From Chionoecetes opilio (taxonomy: Eukaryota; Arthropoda; Malacostraca; Decapoda; Majidae): a DNA stretch of 64,000 bases. Below the pieces are notes generated by a model, which was not told the DNA's origin, did no database searches, and worked only from the letters and a program-made list of their open reading frames with translations. The DNA lies in assembly GCA_016584305.1 (NCBI GenBank), contig JACEEZ010019773.1:92001-156000 (forward strand), read 5' to 3'. Below are positions 10,502 through 20,445 of this stretch, piece after piece (position 1 is the first letter of the stretch; each line of letters starts with the position of its first letter). The translations under genes and the position numbers were made by a program.

Positions 10502-11007
10502 CAGTATTACAATTTCTTGACTTATTCTTGTGGCCTCTTTCTGTTAATTTTCACTTCTTAGGTCCTCTCTCTCCTCTCCTCCTCCTCCTCTCGTCTAGTG
10601 TTGGCCGAAGCTTCCACTCCGGGAGACTGCAAACCGTCACACACACACACAGCTGTTCGTCTGCACTGTTTTCGTCGATGGTAAACAAACATGGCTCTGA
10701 CACCTAGGCAGGCTATCGCTGCTATACACTTACTTATGTATATTGTCAATCGTAGACAAGCATAACTAGCTAAAAACATGCGTGGATGCGTTCATGGTTG
10801 ACTCGTCGGAACTCGTCAGACTCATCGTCTGACATCGATGGAAAAAGTGCTAGTGTGACGGCGCCTTTAAGTGTCCGCCAGTCGGAGCGCATAGTACATG
10901 TTTATGACAGTCGGAGAGCATGTTTACAAGCTCAGTTTAAGCTGTGTTCGCCTGTTTTTCGGTGTTTTTATGCTTATTTAGTCATGTTCAGTGTAGTTAA
11001 GTTATTA
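10502..11007. other. Unassigned intronic DNA with a SINE scrap
   Basis: Positions about 10588-10622 resemble the reverse complement of the distal SINE body (AGTGTTGGCCGAAGC, then CTCCGGGAG). A (CA)n tract follows at about 10636-10651. Otherwise I recognise nothing. Confidence 0.4.
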
Positions 11008-11294
11008 TGGCATCGAAAGAGAAGGGAAGTGGTAAAAGAAAGCGTGTGAATCTAAGTATTGCAGAGAAATTAGAACGTATTAAGAAGGTGGAATCATGTT
11101 TCTGTCGCCCGGATGTCTGACGAGTATGGAGTAAAGAAACAAACAGTGAGTGATATTTGCAAGTCTAAGGACAAACTCAGAGAATATGCTGTGACACTCA
11201 ATGTTGATGCAAGTAAGGATAGGAAAGAAGTAATACATTTTCGACAACACATTAAAGTTCCTCAGAGTGTACCTACATGTGTCTTACATGTCTA
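11008..11294 (+). pseudogene. Tigger/jerky-like transposase, N-terminal HTH fragment
   Basis: Translation from the ATG at 11008 gives a basic start (GSGKRKRVNLSIAEKLERIK), then, after a small deletion near 11097 that shifts frame, MSDEYGVKKQTVSDICKSKD. This is the CENP-B/psq-type helix-turn-helix at the N-terminus of jerky/Tigger transposases. The catalytic DDE part is missing; by about 11295 the sequence runs into MITE DNA that ends at 11733 with a family 1 terminus. It ties family 1 MITEs to a pogo/Tigger-type parent. Confidence 0.8.
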
Positions 11295-11733
11295 ATGACA
11301 ACAGTGCTGCTGCCGCGGCCGTGCTGCCAGGCATGGATAAGTACTTTGCTTGTATTTTCATCTTTACTTATATATATGAATAATAGCCATTAAAATGCGA
11401 TTATATGTCTACATTCACCTAGAATGATGATATTTCATAGCGTACCAAGCAGTAATGAGCGAGCCTGGAGACTTACTACCGCTACTAATACCAGTCCCGA
11501 GCAGTCGTGGTCGAGCGTGCCAAATCCAGCATTTAGCGCCAATTACTGTTTACCTCCCAACATAGCTACACGGTCTGGTTGTGTTTGTGATTATTTCATA
11601 TTTATTTCACAATTTTTTCCTGTGTATTTCCTATATTTTCACACCCTTGGGAAAATACCCTCGCTCTAACGGACAATCTGCTTTAACGGACCACTTATCC
11701 CCCATTTGAGTCCGTTAAATTGAGGCTCGACTG
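11295..11733. mobile_element. 3' end of a family 1 Tigger-type element
   Basis: It carries the block shared with 5880-6100 and 8920-9180 (CTGCTGCCGCGGCCGTGCTG, then GAGCGAGCCTGGAGACTTAC) and ends TTAAATTGAGGCTCGACTG before TA (11734-11735). With the transposase fragment just upstream it is probably the remains of a formerly longer, coding element. Confidence 0.7.
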
Positions 11734-11742
11734 TACAGTGTA

Positions 11743-12771
11743 CAGTCAAACCTCGGGTTTCGAACGTCTCACTTTTTGAACAAATCGGTTCATGAACAGA
11801 ATTTCAAACTCATAATTGCACTGGTTGCCGTACGATAACTCTGTTGCCGAACACGCGTCAGTCACGCAGAGAACATCCGCTCCGACCTGTTCTTTGATTT
11901 TGATGATTTTTCTTGTGTTGTACATTATTTCTTCTGTTTTTTTTATTCCATAAGCCACCAAGGGACCTAAGAAAGCTAGTGAAAGCATAAAGGCAAAAAG
12001 TTTTAAGCTATAAGTTAGCTTTAAACTATATTAAACTAATAGATAGTATTCACACGACGCCATATTGGAGGCTCAGACTTTTAAACACCACCGCTGGATG
12101 GGCACGTCAAAGGTGGTGATGTTCAGGGCGAGTAGTTGAGAGTGTAGCACTACACGGTGTGGGTGGAAGCGCGGACACTGCAGCAGAAAGTGTTCAATAG
12201 TTTCCGGAACATTCCTACACCAGGGGCAGTGAGGGTCAGGGGACAGACGGAGGCGGTGAAGGTGAACAGTGAGTGTTGTGTGCCCCAGGCGGAGGCGAGT
12301 GAGGGTGACATCCAGGATGCGGGACTTTTTCCTTATCCACTGCTGGGGGGAAGAGTCACTGCGGTATTGGCCCATGGAGGTGATGCGGAGGGCATCGCCG
12401 AGCGTGTTGTTCCAGGTGGAGCGGCAGACCCGAGAGATGAGGCGTTTGACCGCGGGACTGTCAGATAACAGCTGTGTTTACATGTCTTTCCTCCAACAAA
12501 TACCCAGATGTTGTGATGTCAGTGAATACTATCTATTAACTATTAAAACTATAACTATTCTTTATTCAGATGGTATCTTATAATATAATATTACATTGCA
12601 TTTATAGGCATTTTTATGCATGAAATACAGCTAAAAAGGTTAAAAAAAGGTTCTTTATTTTGGGGGTCAGGAACCAATTAATCCATTTTATATTGTTTTT
12701 TTATGGAAAAATTTGTTTCGGTTTTAGAATAACTTTTGGAACGAATTATGTTTGAAAACCGAGGGCGTGTC

Positions 12772-12773
<2 letters not shown>
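11743..12773. mobile_element. Tigger-type element (family 9) holding a LINE fragment
   Basis: Left end CAGTCAAACCTCGGGTTTCG after TA (11741-11742); right end TTTGAAAACCGAGGGCGTGT is a degraded inverted copy running into a TG/TA microsatellite. Internal words TTCGAAC and GTTTGAA reiterate the end. A minus-strand LINE 3' fragment lies at 12076-12470. Confidence 0.65.
12076..12470 (-). pseudogene. LINE fragment: C-terminal zinc knuckle
   Basis: Minus-strand translation contains LTRLRLGHTTLTVHLHRLRL and CPWCRNVPETIEHFLLQCPR, the Cys-His knuckle (C-x2-C...H-x4-C) found after RNase H in I/Jockey-type LINEs. Related fragments lie at 19051-19841, 47876-48182, 50186-50775, 58548-58925, 59282-59500 and about 63457-63654. 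No catalytic domain remains here. Confidence 0.8.

Positions 12774-12816
<43 letters not shown>
12774..12816. repeat. (TG)n/(TA)n microsatellite
   Basis: A few TG units followed by about 19 TA units, directly at the decayed end of the preceding element. Confidence 0.95.
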
Positions 12817-12818
<2 letters not shown>

Positions 12819-13624
12819 TACATAAGTGTTAATTAAGTATCAGTTACCTTGCCTATAACTTTGCATTATCATTCAGTTCATGTTATAGATCCATTTATGA
12901 GTACATATAAGTTTTAGATTAACGCTATTTATTTGCTCCTTTTTTTCATTATCTTACCAATTTATCTAGTTTCTTAAAGGAGGGGCACCACCCGTAAATG
13001 GAGGAGCACTTGGCCTTTCTCCCTCCCGTAACCCCCCACAGTTCTGTCACTGGTTATATGGAAATGTGTGTGCAGAGGTTTGCATTGTAAATATCGAGTA
13101 AATGAACATATTATTCTCAAATTAATTAGGTGTTGTATTCATTCACAATTTAGGCCTCTTCCATCTCGGCTCAGTCCTAATCTGTGGCATAGCTACAGGG
13201 TGGCACGTGCCCCAAAATGAGGATACGGTGCTGCCGCCCTTTCCCCCCCACTGGCCATGGCTGCTATATTCTGTATAATGCTCTAGTACCTACCACTGCT
13301 CTGATCTTAGAATATTCCCTTATATCTATGTGGACTCAGTATGCCCCTGAGCTCCACTTGCCTAGTTTTTCCCATACTCAGCATACCCCATTGATAGATA
13401 CCTAGCTATGCCATTGGGCGTAATCCTCTGTTGTTTCGGAAGATCGCATCAGTTACTTTTACTACACTGCATCAGACTGACAGGACGGTCGACTCTGTAA
13501 CATAGAGGAATGAGCAACTTACCATCAATTTGACTGGCGTCAGGACTGACTGCCTAGCAGTTATTGAAATGGAAGACTAAAATTTTTGAGTAGGCCTATT
13601 GATGATTGTAGTTTACCCTCACTT

Positions 13625-13877
13625 ACTAATCCATGTTTTGGAGAAGTGCCAGGTCCACCTGATCCTCAGGTTCGGCTACCATCTGTTCATCATCAGTTGG
13701 CTCGTCCACCCTGTATTCTGGCTCGAACATGTACGGCTGCACTCCCATCGCGATCGGTGGTTGATGTACCTCATACACGTGACCAGAATAATCTAATTCA
13801 ATTTCAGATGGACCATAATACTCTGAATCTCTCACAGCAACAGATTCACTTTCCGACCCAGAACTGTAATCGCTCAT
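13625..13877 (-). CDS. Candidate first exon, acidic protein, family uncertain
   Basis: From an ATG at 13877, 84 codons encode a very acidic, Ser/Glu/Tyr-rich stretch (MSDYSSGSESESVAV; later MGVQPYMFEPEYRVDEP), then a consensus donor GTAAGTG starting about 13624. The PYMFEP motif after an acidic head resembles the N-terminus of invertebrate proteins with a P2X7-type intracellular domain, often multicopy. I did not find a following exon on the minus strand. It could be a transposon-borne gene, a retained host exon or chance. Confidence 0.35.
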
Positions 13878-14039
13878 AATTTACATCGGCTGGTCGACAC
13901 GAAAGCTGTCACACATGCAGGCGTTTAATGTTTACATTCGGTGAAGCCTTACTTGAAGTCATCAGCAATATTTGTGCAGTGGCTAGAACGGGGTTGGTGT
14001 TTTTCCTGCACTTTTTACATAAGTCATGTTTTTATAACC

Positions 14040-14215
14040 CAGTGTCTCAATGCTTTCATTCAGTGAGTTTGATAGAAAATATTATAAAGGTATGAAATTT
14101 ATAGGATATAATTTCATAAGGAGATACAGGCACTCCCCTTACAAGTCCAGTAAACCCTCAGTATAACCAATAATTTGTTGGGAAAGGCTATTTGTTGAAG
14201 TAAATATGGTGTGAA
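14040..14215 (+). repeat. Dispersed 170 bp repeat, copy 1
   Basis: Near-identical to 17104-17275: same TCAATGCTTTCATTCAGTGA start and shared TCCAGTAAACCCTCAGTATA block, in the same orientation. One copy is in the long intron, the other downstream of the TatD exon. Family unknown. Confidence 0.85.
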
Positions 14216-14819
14216 ATTTTATAATTTTTTGTGGATTTGGTGTTTTGAATTAACATTCAACATACCTATCCAATGAAAAAATGAGTCTGGACGATTACTT
14301 TTAACTGGCTAAAAGAGCAACCCTTTTGATATTTTTAGGGGGTTGAAAGTGTGGTGGTTCTAATTTTATGTAAGTTGAATACACTCAGACACCATCCATG
14401 TTCAGCCTAAAATTGTAGTTTAGTTTCTTGCCCGTACAAAACAAGAGAAAGTATGATTTTCTATTTCTAATAATAACTAATTATTATATCAAAGTATATT
14501 AAATAATATAGAACCTGCTTTTCAATTTACATTTTAATAAATTTCATTTGAATTAATTACTACAACCATATTTAATGTCCTACATAAGAAAATGAGAATA
14601 TTGACATCATTATGAGTAAAACACAAATTGTTAGGTTGTGGCAACTATACAAGTACAGGGAGGTACCGTTATACGAGCTGTCGTTATACGAGAATCCGAT
14701 GATACGAGATGTGTAAATTAGGGTCTATTTTCAATATACGAGATCGAAAATCCAATGATACGACAGTCAAACTGGGGTGAGTAAAATTATCAAGTTCAAA
14801 ATGCGCGCCCTACCACTCC

Positions 14820-15068
14820 CGGGCTGGACAAAGGGGGATTTGGTTGACCCCAGTGAGGTCACCCCTAGCAAGCCGTGACCTGAAGGGTAATTAAGCATAT
14901 GGCGGGGCCGGACATTTAGGGGTAATTAGCAGGTGTGCGGCCCCAACCTTGGGACTGCAGTCAGGTCACCCCTAGCAAGGCGTGACCTGAAGGGTAATTA
15001 AGCATATGGCGCGGCCTGACCTTTAGGGGTAATTAGCAGGTGTGCGGCCCCAACCTTGGGACCGCTAC
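14820..15068. repeat. Tandem duplication of the fold-back insert
   Basis: Two roughly 120 bp units, each ending GTGTGCGGCCCCAACCTTGG, in direct tandem. The same doubled structure in reverse orientation is at 61690-61940, so the duplication predates spread of these MITE copies. Confidence 0.75.
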
Positions 15069-15278
15069 ACTACCTTCTCTTGTATCACGCAGTGTCCCCT
15101 ACATTACAACGTCTTTTTTGCTTGTTATGCATGTTTTATGTTTAATTAATGTGCAGTTATGTTATTTTGTGTGCTATTTTCTCTTTCAGAATGCTTTTTC
15201 TACAGAATAGGTAGTACAGTGTGGGTAATATAGACGCTGTGTGGTTGTTGTGTTTGCTATAGTTTATTTTAGCTTGAA

Positions 15279-15317
<39 letters not shown>

Positions 15318-15354
15318 TTTGATGGGTTCCTGGAACCTAACCTATATTTTACCA

Positions 15355-16029
15355 CTAGCTGCAAAGCCGCCCTCCGGGCGGACTTTTTTGGCTAGCTCCT
15401 GCGGAGGGCTATTGGTGGGACTTCGGCCCACCACCTGTGTTTGGTGGGCCGAACACAGACTCTCCAGATAGCCCCTTCTAGCTTTCCTGAAATCATGGAT
15501 GTAGAAATGTATGTATTAACGCCAACTTATTCACATCAACCCCAACCCATTCACTCACCCATTACCCATCACTCCCCACCCATTCACTCACCCATTACCC
15601 ACCCCCCCCACCCATTCACTCACCCATTATCCATCACCACACACCCATTCAATCACCCATTACCCATCACCCCCATCTATTCCCTCACCCATCACCCCCC
15701 ACCCATTCACTCACCCATCACCCCACACCCATTACCCATCACCCCACCCATTCACTCACCCATTACCCATCACCCTACATCAAGGTTTCCTCAATTCTCG
15801 CAAACTACTTTTTTTCACAATTCCTGCTAATAGGCTGCTAAAAAAAAAAAAAAAAAAAAAAAAAAAGTGATCGAATCATCTCATAAATGGGCTAAAAACC
15901 TTCCCCTGCTCGAGCCGGTTCCAAAACTGTGCCATATGATGGGATTCCGCCACAGGGGGCGGCACCTGGAGCGGGGACACACACACACACACACACACAC
16001 AGACACACTTTCGCTTATATTATTATAGA
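15355..16029 (-). mobile_element. Non-autonomous Helitron (DINE/HINE-like), copy 1
   Basis: On the minus strand it begins TCTATAATAATATAAGCGAA and ends CTTTGCAGCTAG. A 6 bp stem hairpin (CCGCCC-GGA-GGGCGG) lies just before the 3' terminus. It is inserted between A and T without duplication. These are the textbook Helitron signatures (5'-TC, 3' hairpin plus CTAG, A^T target). The empty site is visible in other MITE copies (ATAACTAATGGTAAAATA). The interior holds a CCCATTCACTCACC minisatellite (about 15535-15780), poly-A and a (CA)n tract. There is no Rep/helicase. Confidence 0.93.
15535..15780. repeat. Minisatellite inside Helitron copy 1
   Basis: Repeats of CCCATTCACTCACCCATTAC and shorter variants. 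The same array type is inside the second Helitron at 53480-53705, so it belongs to the element. Confidence 0.9.
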
Positions 16030-16396
16030 TTAGTTATGTGTTTCGTTATACGAGATTTTGCTTTACGAGTATGCCAGGTGGAACCTAACTGCTCATATCT
16101 TCGGGACCTCCCTGTATATAGTTGGCCAAAGCGCCTTAAGTACATACAGTACAGTGTAGTAACCTGCATTGAGTAACCAAACCGTGATCTTTTGTATCCA
16201 GCTTCTCCAATCCCTTCATGATTCTACAGATTATTACTTTTATCTCATTCACTTTTTTCTTTTGATTTTAGGATATTTAATCTGTCTTTCCTCATTGTGT
16301 GAATAAGTGTGTGCGTTTGTGTGTTAATATTAGTGAAAGAGAAATTAATTGCAACCCAACAGAGCAACATCATTCAACAAATCCCACATTCTTCAG

Positions 16397-16597
16397 GCTG
16401 ATTTTGATGACAGGAAGCTGCTTCAGAAGTGCTTTACACCAGGCTTCATTGACACCCACTGCCATCTTGACTTCCTCTTTGAGCGCATCAAACACGGTGG
16501 ATCATACTCCAAGTTTAGAGAGGACACCAAAGACCCATTTCCAGTATCCTATGAGGGTTGTGTGACCATTTTCTGCAAACCATGGACATTCAGGAAG
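16397..16597 (+). CDS. TATDN2: TATDN2-like exon: start of the TatD domain
   Basis: A 67-codon exon between an acceptor (CTTCAG at 16391-16396) and a donor (AAG|GTATGA at 16598). It encodes LLQKCFTPGFIDTHCHLDFLFERI and then SYSKFREDTKDPFPVSYEGC. FIDTHCHLD is the metal-binding HxH motif that opens TatD-family nuclease domains. The following F-R-x-FP-x-x-Y/F-x-G-C context is the TATDN2-type variant. Both ends are phase 0 and fit the exon ending at 3853. The remaining catalytic motifs (Glu in GExGLD, HxR, HRH) must lie in later exons, which I do not find in the window. Confidence 0.85.
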
Positions 16598-17882
16598 GTA
16601 TGAACTAATGTAATTATAGTTAAGTATGCTTCAACAAAATTACTTGACTAGGACCTTTTTAGCTTTCATTCTTTATAGTATAGATTGAAATACATGTATT
16701 GAGTGGTAGGCAGTTCCTTCCAGGCTCATAACCAAGACAAAAGCTGCTACCTGACACAATAATTTGAACTGAAAAATAGAGAATTACAAATATAGATTAA
16801 ACATATATTAATATATTTAAAATTATATTATTTGCACATTGAGTACCCTACATGTTAATACAAAATTATACATTAGTGAAGAAAAAAATTGGCATGAACG
16901 TAGGAAAGGAGGGAAAGGGGGATGGAAGTATGAAGAGGTGAAAGGAGAGGAGTCATCGATTTTAGGCCTCTATGGTGACTCCTCCTATTGGAGGTTCATA
17001 AGTTGAAGGTCATTGGTGGTTAGAAGTTGGCCCTTATTTGATCTAGTTTTGAATTCTTAAGAATTTACAAAATTCTTTTACCCGGTAAGAGTGCTATATG
17101 AGTAACCCGGTCTCAATGCTTTCATTCAGTGAGTTTGATAGAAAATATTAAAAAGGCATGAAATTTATGGGATATAATTTCATAAGGAGATACAGGCACT
17201 CTCCTACAAGTCCAGTAAACCCTCAGTATAACCAATAATTTGTTGGGAAAGGCTATTTGTTGAAGTAAAATGTTTGTTATATATGAATTTAGATACATGG
17301 GATTATTTGTCGTAACTCCGTTTGGTATACAGTTGAACCTCATTTAAGGGGATCGTACTCAGATGCGGTCACAACTATCGGTTTTTCGGTACTCCTAACC
17401 TTGGTATATTTTTTTACACAAAATGCATGGCTATGTAATGATATTATACCGGTAATTTGATCAAAATCGCTTTAGTAGGTTTTTGCGCAAAAAAAATAAA
17501 AAAACGGCAAATTTGTGAGATCTTCAAAAATGGTTAATGACTTCAAATCTATGAAAAGTATGGCAATTCCCTTTCCATCCATTGATAAAAAAAAAAAAAA
17601 CACCCTCAAGTACGTAAAATTGGATTCCCATAAACCTAGCTGAAAACATAAAAATATTCAACGACATAAGGAAAGTGAGGGTTTTTTCTCTGCCAGAAAA
17701 TCCGCATTAAAAAATCAGTAATAAATTTAACTAAGGGAAGGAAGGTCTAGCAATGCTATTTTTAGTAGATACCCGTGTCAGGTTTATTTTGCAACGAAGT
17801 TTTTAAATCGCTGAATTACACGCAGAAATATTATCACTTTTATGTTAAGAAATAAATTTCAAGATAATTGCACTTTTATGTT
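16598..17882. other. Intron or flank with decayed repeats
   Basis: Holds copy 2 of the 170 bp repeat (17104-17275). From 17335 it starts a Tigger-like end (CAGTTGAACCTCATTTAAGG after TA) whose partner end I cannot find. The rest is AT-rich with no gene recognised. Confidence 0.5.
17104..17275 (+). repeat. Dispersed 170 bp repeat, copy 2
   Basis: Partner of 14040-14215, same orientation, differing by a few substitutions and small indels. Confidence 0.85.
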
Positions 17883-18005
17883 TGTACACTCAAACCTCGG
17901 CTATCGCGCATTCGGCTATCGCGCTTTACAGCTATCACGCATACCTAAATGTACTACAATTCTAGAGCGCATCAAGCTATCGCATTTTACGGCTATCACG
18001 CATCT

Positions 18006-18042
<37 letters not shown>

Positions 18043-18297
18043 CAAATGGGCTTATAGCGCATGTAGGCAGTGACCTCCAGGGGTGGAATGGTAGGCCCTG
18101 GAGGTTAACTTGAGGGCTGTGATGGTTGGCCCTCGCCCGTGGTGGCGCAGGCAGGATTGTTATAGTGACGCCTGTGATAATTAGAGGCTCATGCCGCCCC
18201 CCTGTGTCCTCCGATGCACTCGCCGTCGCAGGTAGAGTTAATGGGCAGCATGTGGGTGTTATTAGGTCACCTTAACAGCTATTGAGGCCAGGAAATA

Positions 18298-18444
18298 CAT
18301 ACATACACAAACAAAGATAAGATGTGTATACAGTTGATTGTCGTATGTTGTTATGATGTAAAAAAAATAATGGCATCGTTTTCAATCATTATAACATTGA
18401 AATGGAGACTATTACCCAAATACCCTTGAAACTGTCAACACTAC
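18298..18444 (+). repeat. Direct repeat pair in family 3 element, copy 1
   Basis: About 145 bp closely matching 23920-24062 in the same orientation, including TTTTCAATCATTATAACATT and GAAATGGAGACTAT. It flanks the inserted family 4 and Tigger elements and may reflect an old internal duplication. Confidence 0.8.
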
Positions 18445-18923
18445 ACTACTTTCAGCATTGCTGAGTACTCTTATTACATATAGTCAACCCAGCCTATCTT
18501 GAGCCCTGGGTTGGGGTTGTGGGGTTCCCGCATTGTTGTCAAATCACCCTGCCACTACCTCAGCCAGCCTGCCACCCTCCTCACCTCTCTCTCGCTCTTA
18601 ATATAGTTTACGCACTTATTTACGTTGTAAGTAACTTATTTTGCTTGGCTGTGCAAAACACGAGAGTGCAATGCAGGGCAACCTTTCATGGCGGGCGAAA
18701 GGACCATGAAATTATGAATGACTGGGTGAGCGCCCCTTGTTAAGGATACTCGGGCGGCATTATCGCACTATGGTTGCCATGGCTGCAGCCAGTCTTGGCC
18801 AGACCAAGTAAGGGATTGCGAAATGGTTTGTCAAATAATGACGTCAGGGGGCCGCTTACACAAAGTTTGTTACTGAACCTAAGTTTGTTACTGAATGCCA
18901 GGAAATCCTGATTAACTCAAATA

Positions 18924-19963
18924 CAGGAGAACCTCGTTTATCCGGCACCCTCGGGGGGGAGCGCATGCCGGATAACTCATTTTGCCGTTGTTTTGAGAGT
19001 TACTCTTATGGAATCGCCCAAAATCCCAATAAATACTGTGGTTTCTGGAGGTTGTTGTTGTTGTTGTTTTAGGGCTGCGAGGATCCCTTGGGGAACACTG
19101 AGCCCTGGTGATGTCCTATGATGCTATCACAGGCGCGGTAGTTGACCTGTCTTCCTCAGGAAGGCACAGGTGAGGGGGATGACGGCGTGTTGCCGAGAGG
19201 GGGGAACGCCAGCTGCCGCTAGCAGGGTGGGCAGGTCGAAGGTGGTGACGGTCAGGGCGAGGAGTTGAGAATGTAGCACTACACGGTGTGAGTGGAAGCG
19301 CGGACACTGCAGCAGAAAGTGTTCAATAGTCTCAGGAAAATTCATGCACCAAGGGCAGTGGGGGTCAGGGGACAGACGGAGGTGATGCAGGTGAGCTGTG
19401 AGTGTCGTGTGCCCCAGGCGGAGGCGGGTGAGAGTGACATCCAGGACGCAGGACTTTTTCCGTATCCACGGCTGGGGGGATGAGTCACTGCGGTATTGGC
19501 CCATTGAGGTGATGCGGAGGGCATCGCCGAGTGTGTGAGATGAGGGAGATGAGGCGTGTGGCTGTGGAGAGCGGAAGAGGGAAGGGTGTCGTGTTTACAT
19601 CTGTTAAGGCCATCCTGGCAGCAGAATCAGCCACCTCGTTGCCTGGGATACCAGCGTGGGAGGGAACCCACTGGAAGGCGATCTCCCACCCCTCATTGGT
19701 AAGGTGAAGGGCCCTCTGGATGGTGTGGACGAGGGACGTAGAGGGGATGGTGTGGACGAGGGACGTAGAGGATCGTGGATGGCGGGAGAGGAGGAGTTGG
19801 AGTGAGGAGAGGGAGTCTGTGTAGACCACAGCCTTGCCCAACTAAATTTCTGCCGATTTTCTCAGTTTTTGAAATAATTATACCTAATTAATGCCTGGGT
19901 CGATTAGTGCTGTTGTTTTGAGGCTGCCGTTGTTTTAAATGCCGGTTAAATGAGGTTCTCCTG
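18924..19963. mobile_element. Tigger-type element (family 4) with a LINE fragment
   Basis: Ends CAGGAGAACCTCGTTTATCC and GTTAAATGAGGTTCTCCTG, TA on both sides (18922-18923, 19964-19965), 1040 bp. Most of the interior is a minus-strand LINE 3' piece. Confidence 0.85.
19051..19841 (-). pseudogene. LINE 3' fragment: RNase H plus zinc knuckle
   Basis: The upstream part (about 19841-19490, minus) encodes RNase H blocks: VVYTDSLSSLQLLLSRH with a catalytic-type Asp, and WVPSHAGIPGNEVADSAARM. After a short shift, 19504-19127 encodes TLTRLRLGHTTLTAHLHHLR and the knuckle CPWC...H-x4-C, ending RKTGQLPRL. The 3' tail on the minus strand runs through a conserved UTR to an (AAC)n microsatellite at about 19051-19070. 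The plan RT-RH-knuckle is that of I/Jockey-group LINEs; RT is absent. Confidence 0.85.
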
Positions 19964-20445
19964 TATTTGACTGCTAAGCACTAAAAGTGTACAGTGGTAC
20001 CTTGGCTTACGAGTTTAATTCGTTCATTGCTCGTATATCAAATCAATTTTCCCCATTGAAATTAATTGAAATACCATTAATCCGTTCCAGCCCCAAAAAA
20101 AACACCCCAATTTTTTGTTACGTGTTTTTAAATAAGAAAAATTTATTTATAAATGACAAATATTGTATAAAAACATAATAAAAGAGAATGTAAAGAAATA
20201 AACTGGTTTTATAAAGTGTATTTACCTAGGAGATCAGATGACTTGGGCTAACGGAAGATTCTGGCAGAGGTGGAGGAGATTGAAGGAGTTCGTTTTGTGC
20301 TTTTTCAGTCGCTTTCGTTCGTCATAAACTCTATCGCTTAATCTCTTAACTTAACTTACTCGCTACACTCTTAATGTTACACTTTATCGCTGAACTTAAT
20401 TGCTGAATTTTTTTTTTTTTTAATTTCACCTTACTTTTGCTTAAC

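Larger units (their letters stand above)
14656..16114 (-). mobile_element. MITE family 6 interrupted by a Helitron
   Basis: Ends CAGGGAGGTACCGTTATACG and ATCTTCGGGACCTCCCTG, flanked by TA (14654-14655, 16115-16116). Orientation is opposite to 6902-7363. It contains a duplicated fold-back insert (14820-15068), a poly-T tract and, at 15355-16029, a Helitron whose removal restores the MITE consensus. Confidence 0.9.
3854..16396 (+). other. 12.5 kb intron of the TATDN2-like gene
   Basis: Bounded by GTAAAT at 3854 and CTTCAG at 16391-16396. Codons before and after join in phase 0. It is almost wholly made of transposable elements listed separately. Unassigned parts are about 6696-6900, 7370-7620, 10502-11007, 12820-13620, 13880-14040, 14220-14650 and 16117-16390, in which I see no gene. 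Confidence 0.7.

Noticed and set aside
15441..15830. Pro/His/Ser-rich protein
   Set aside because: Minisatellite inside a Helitron; the second copy at 53480-53801 gives the same artefact.
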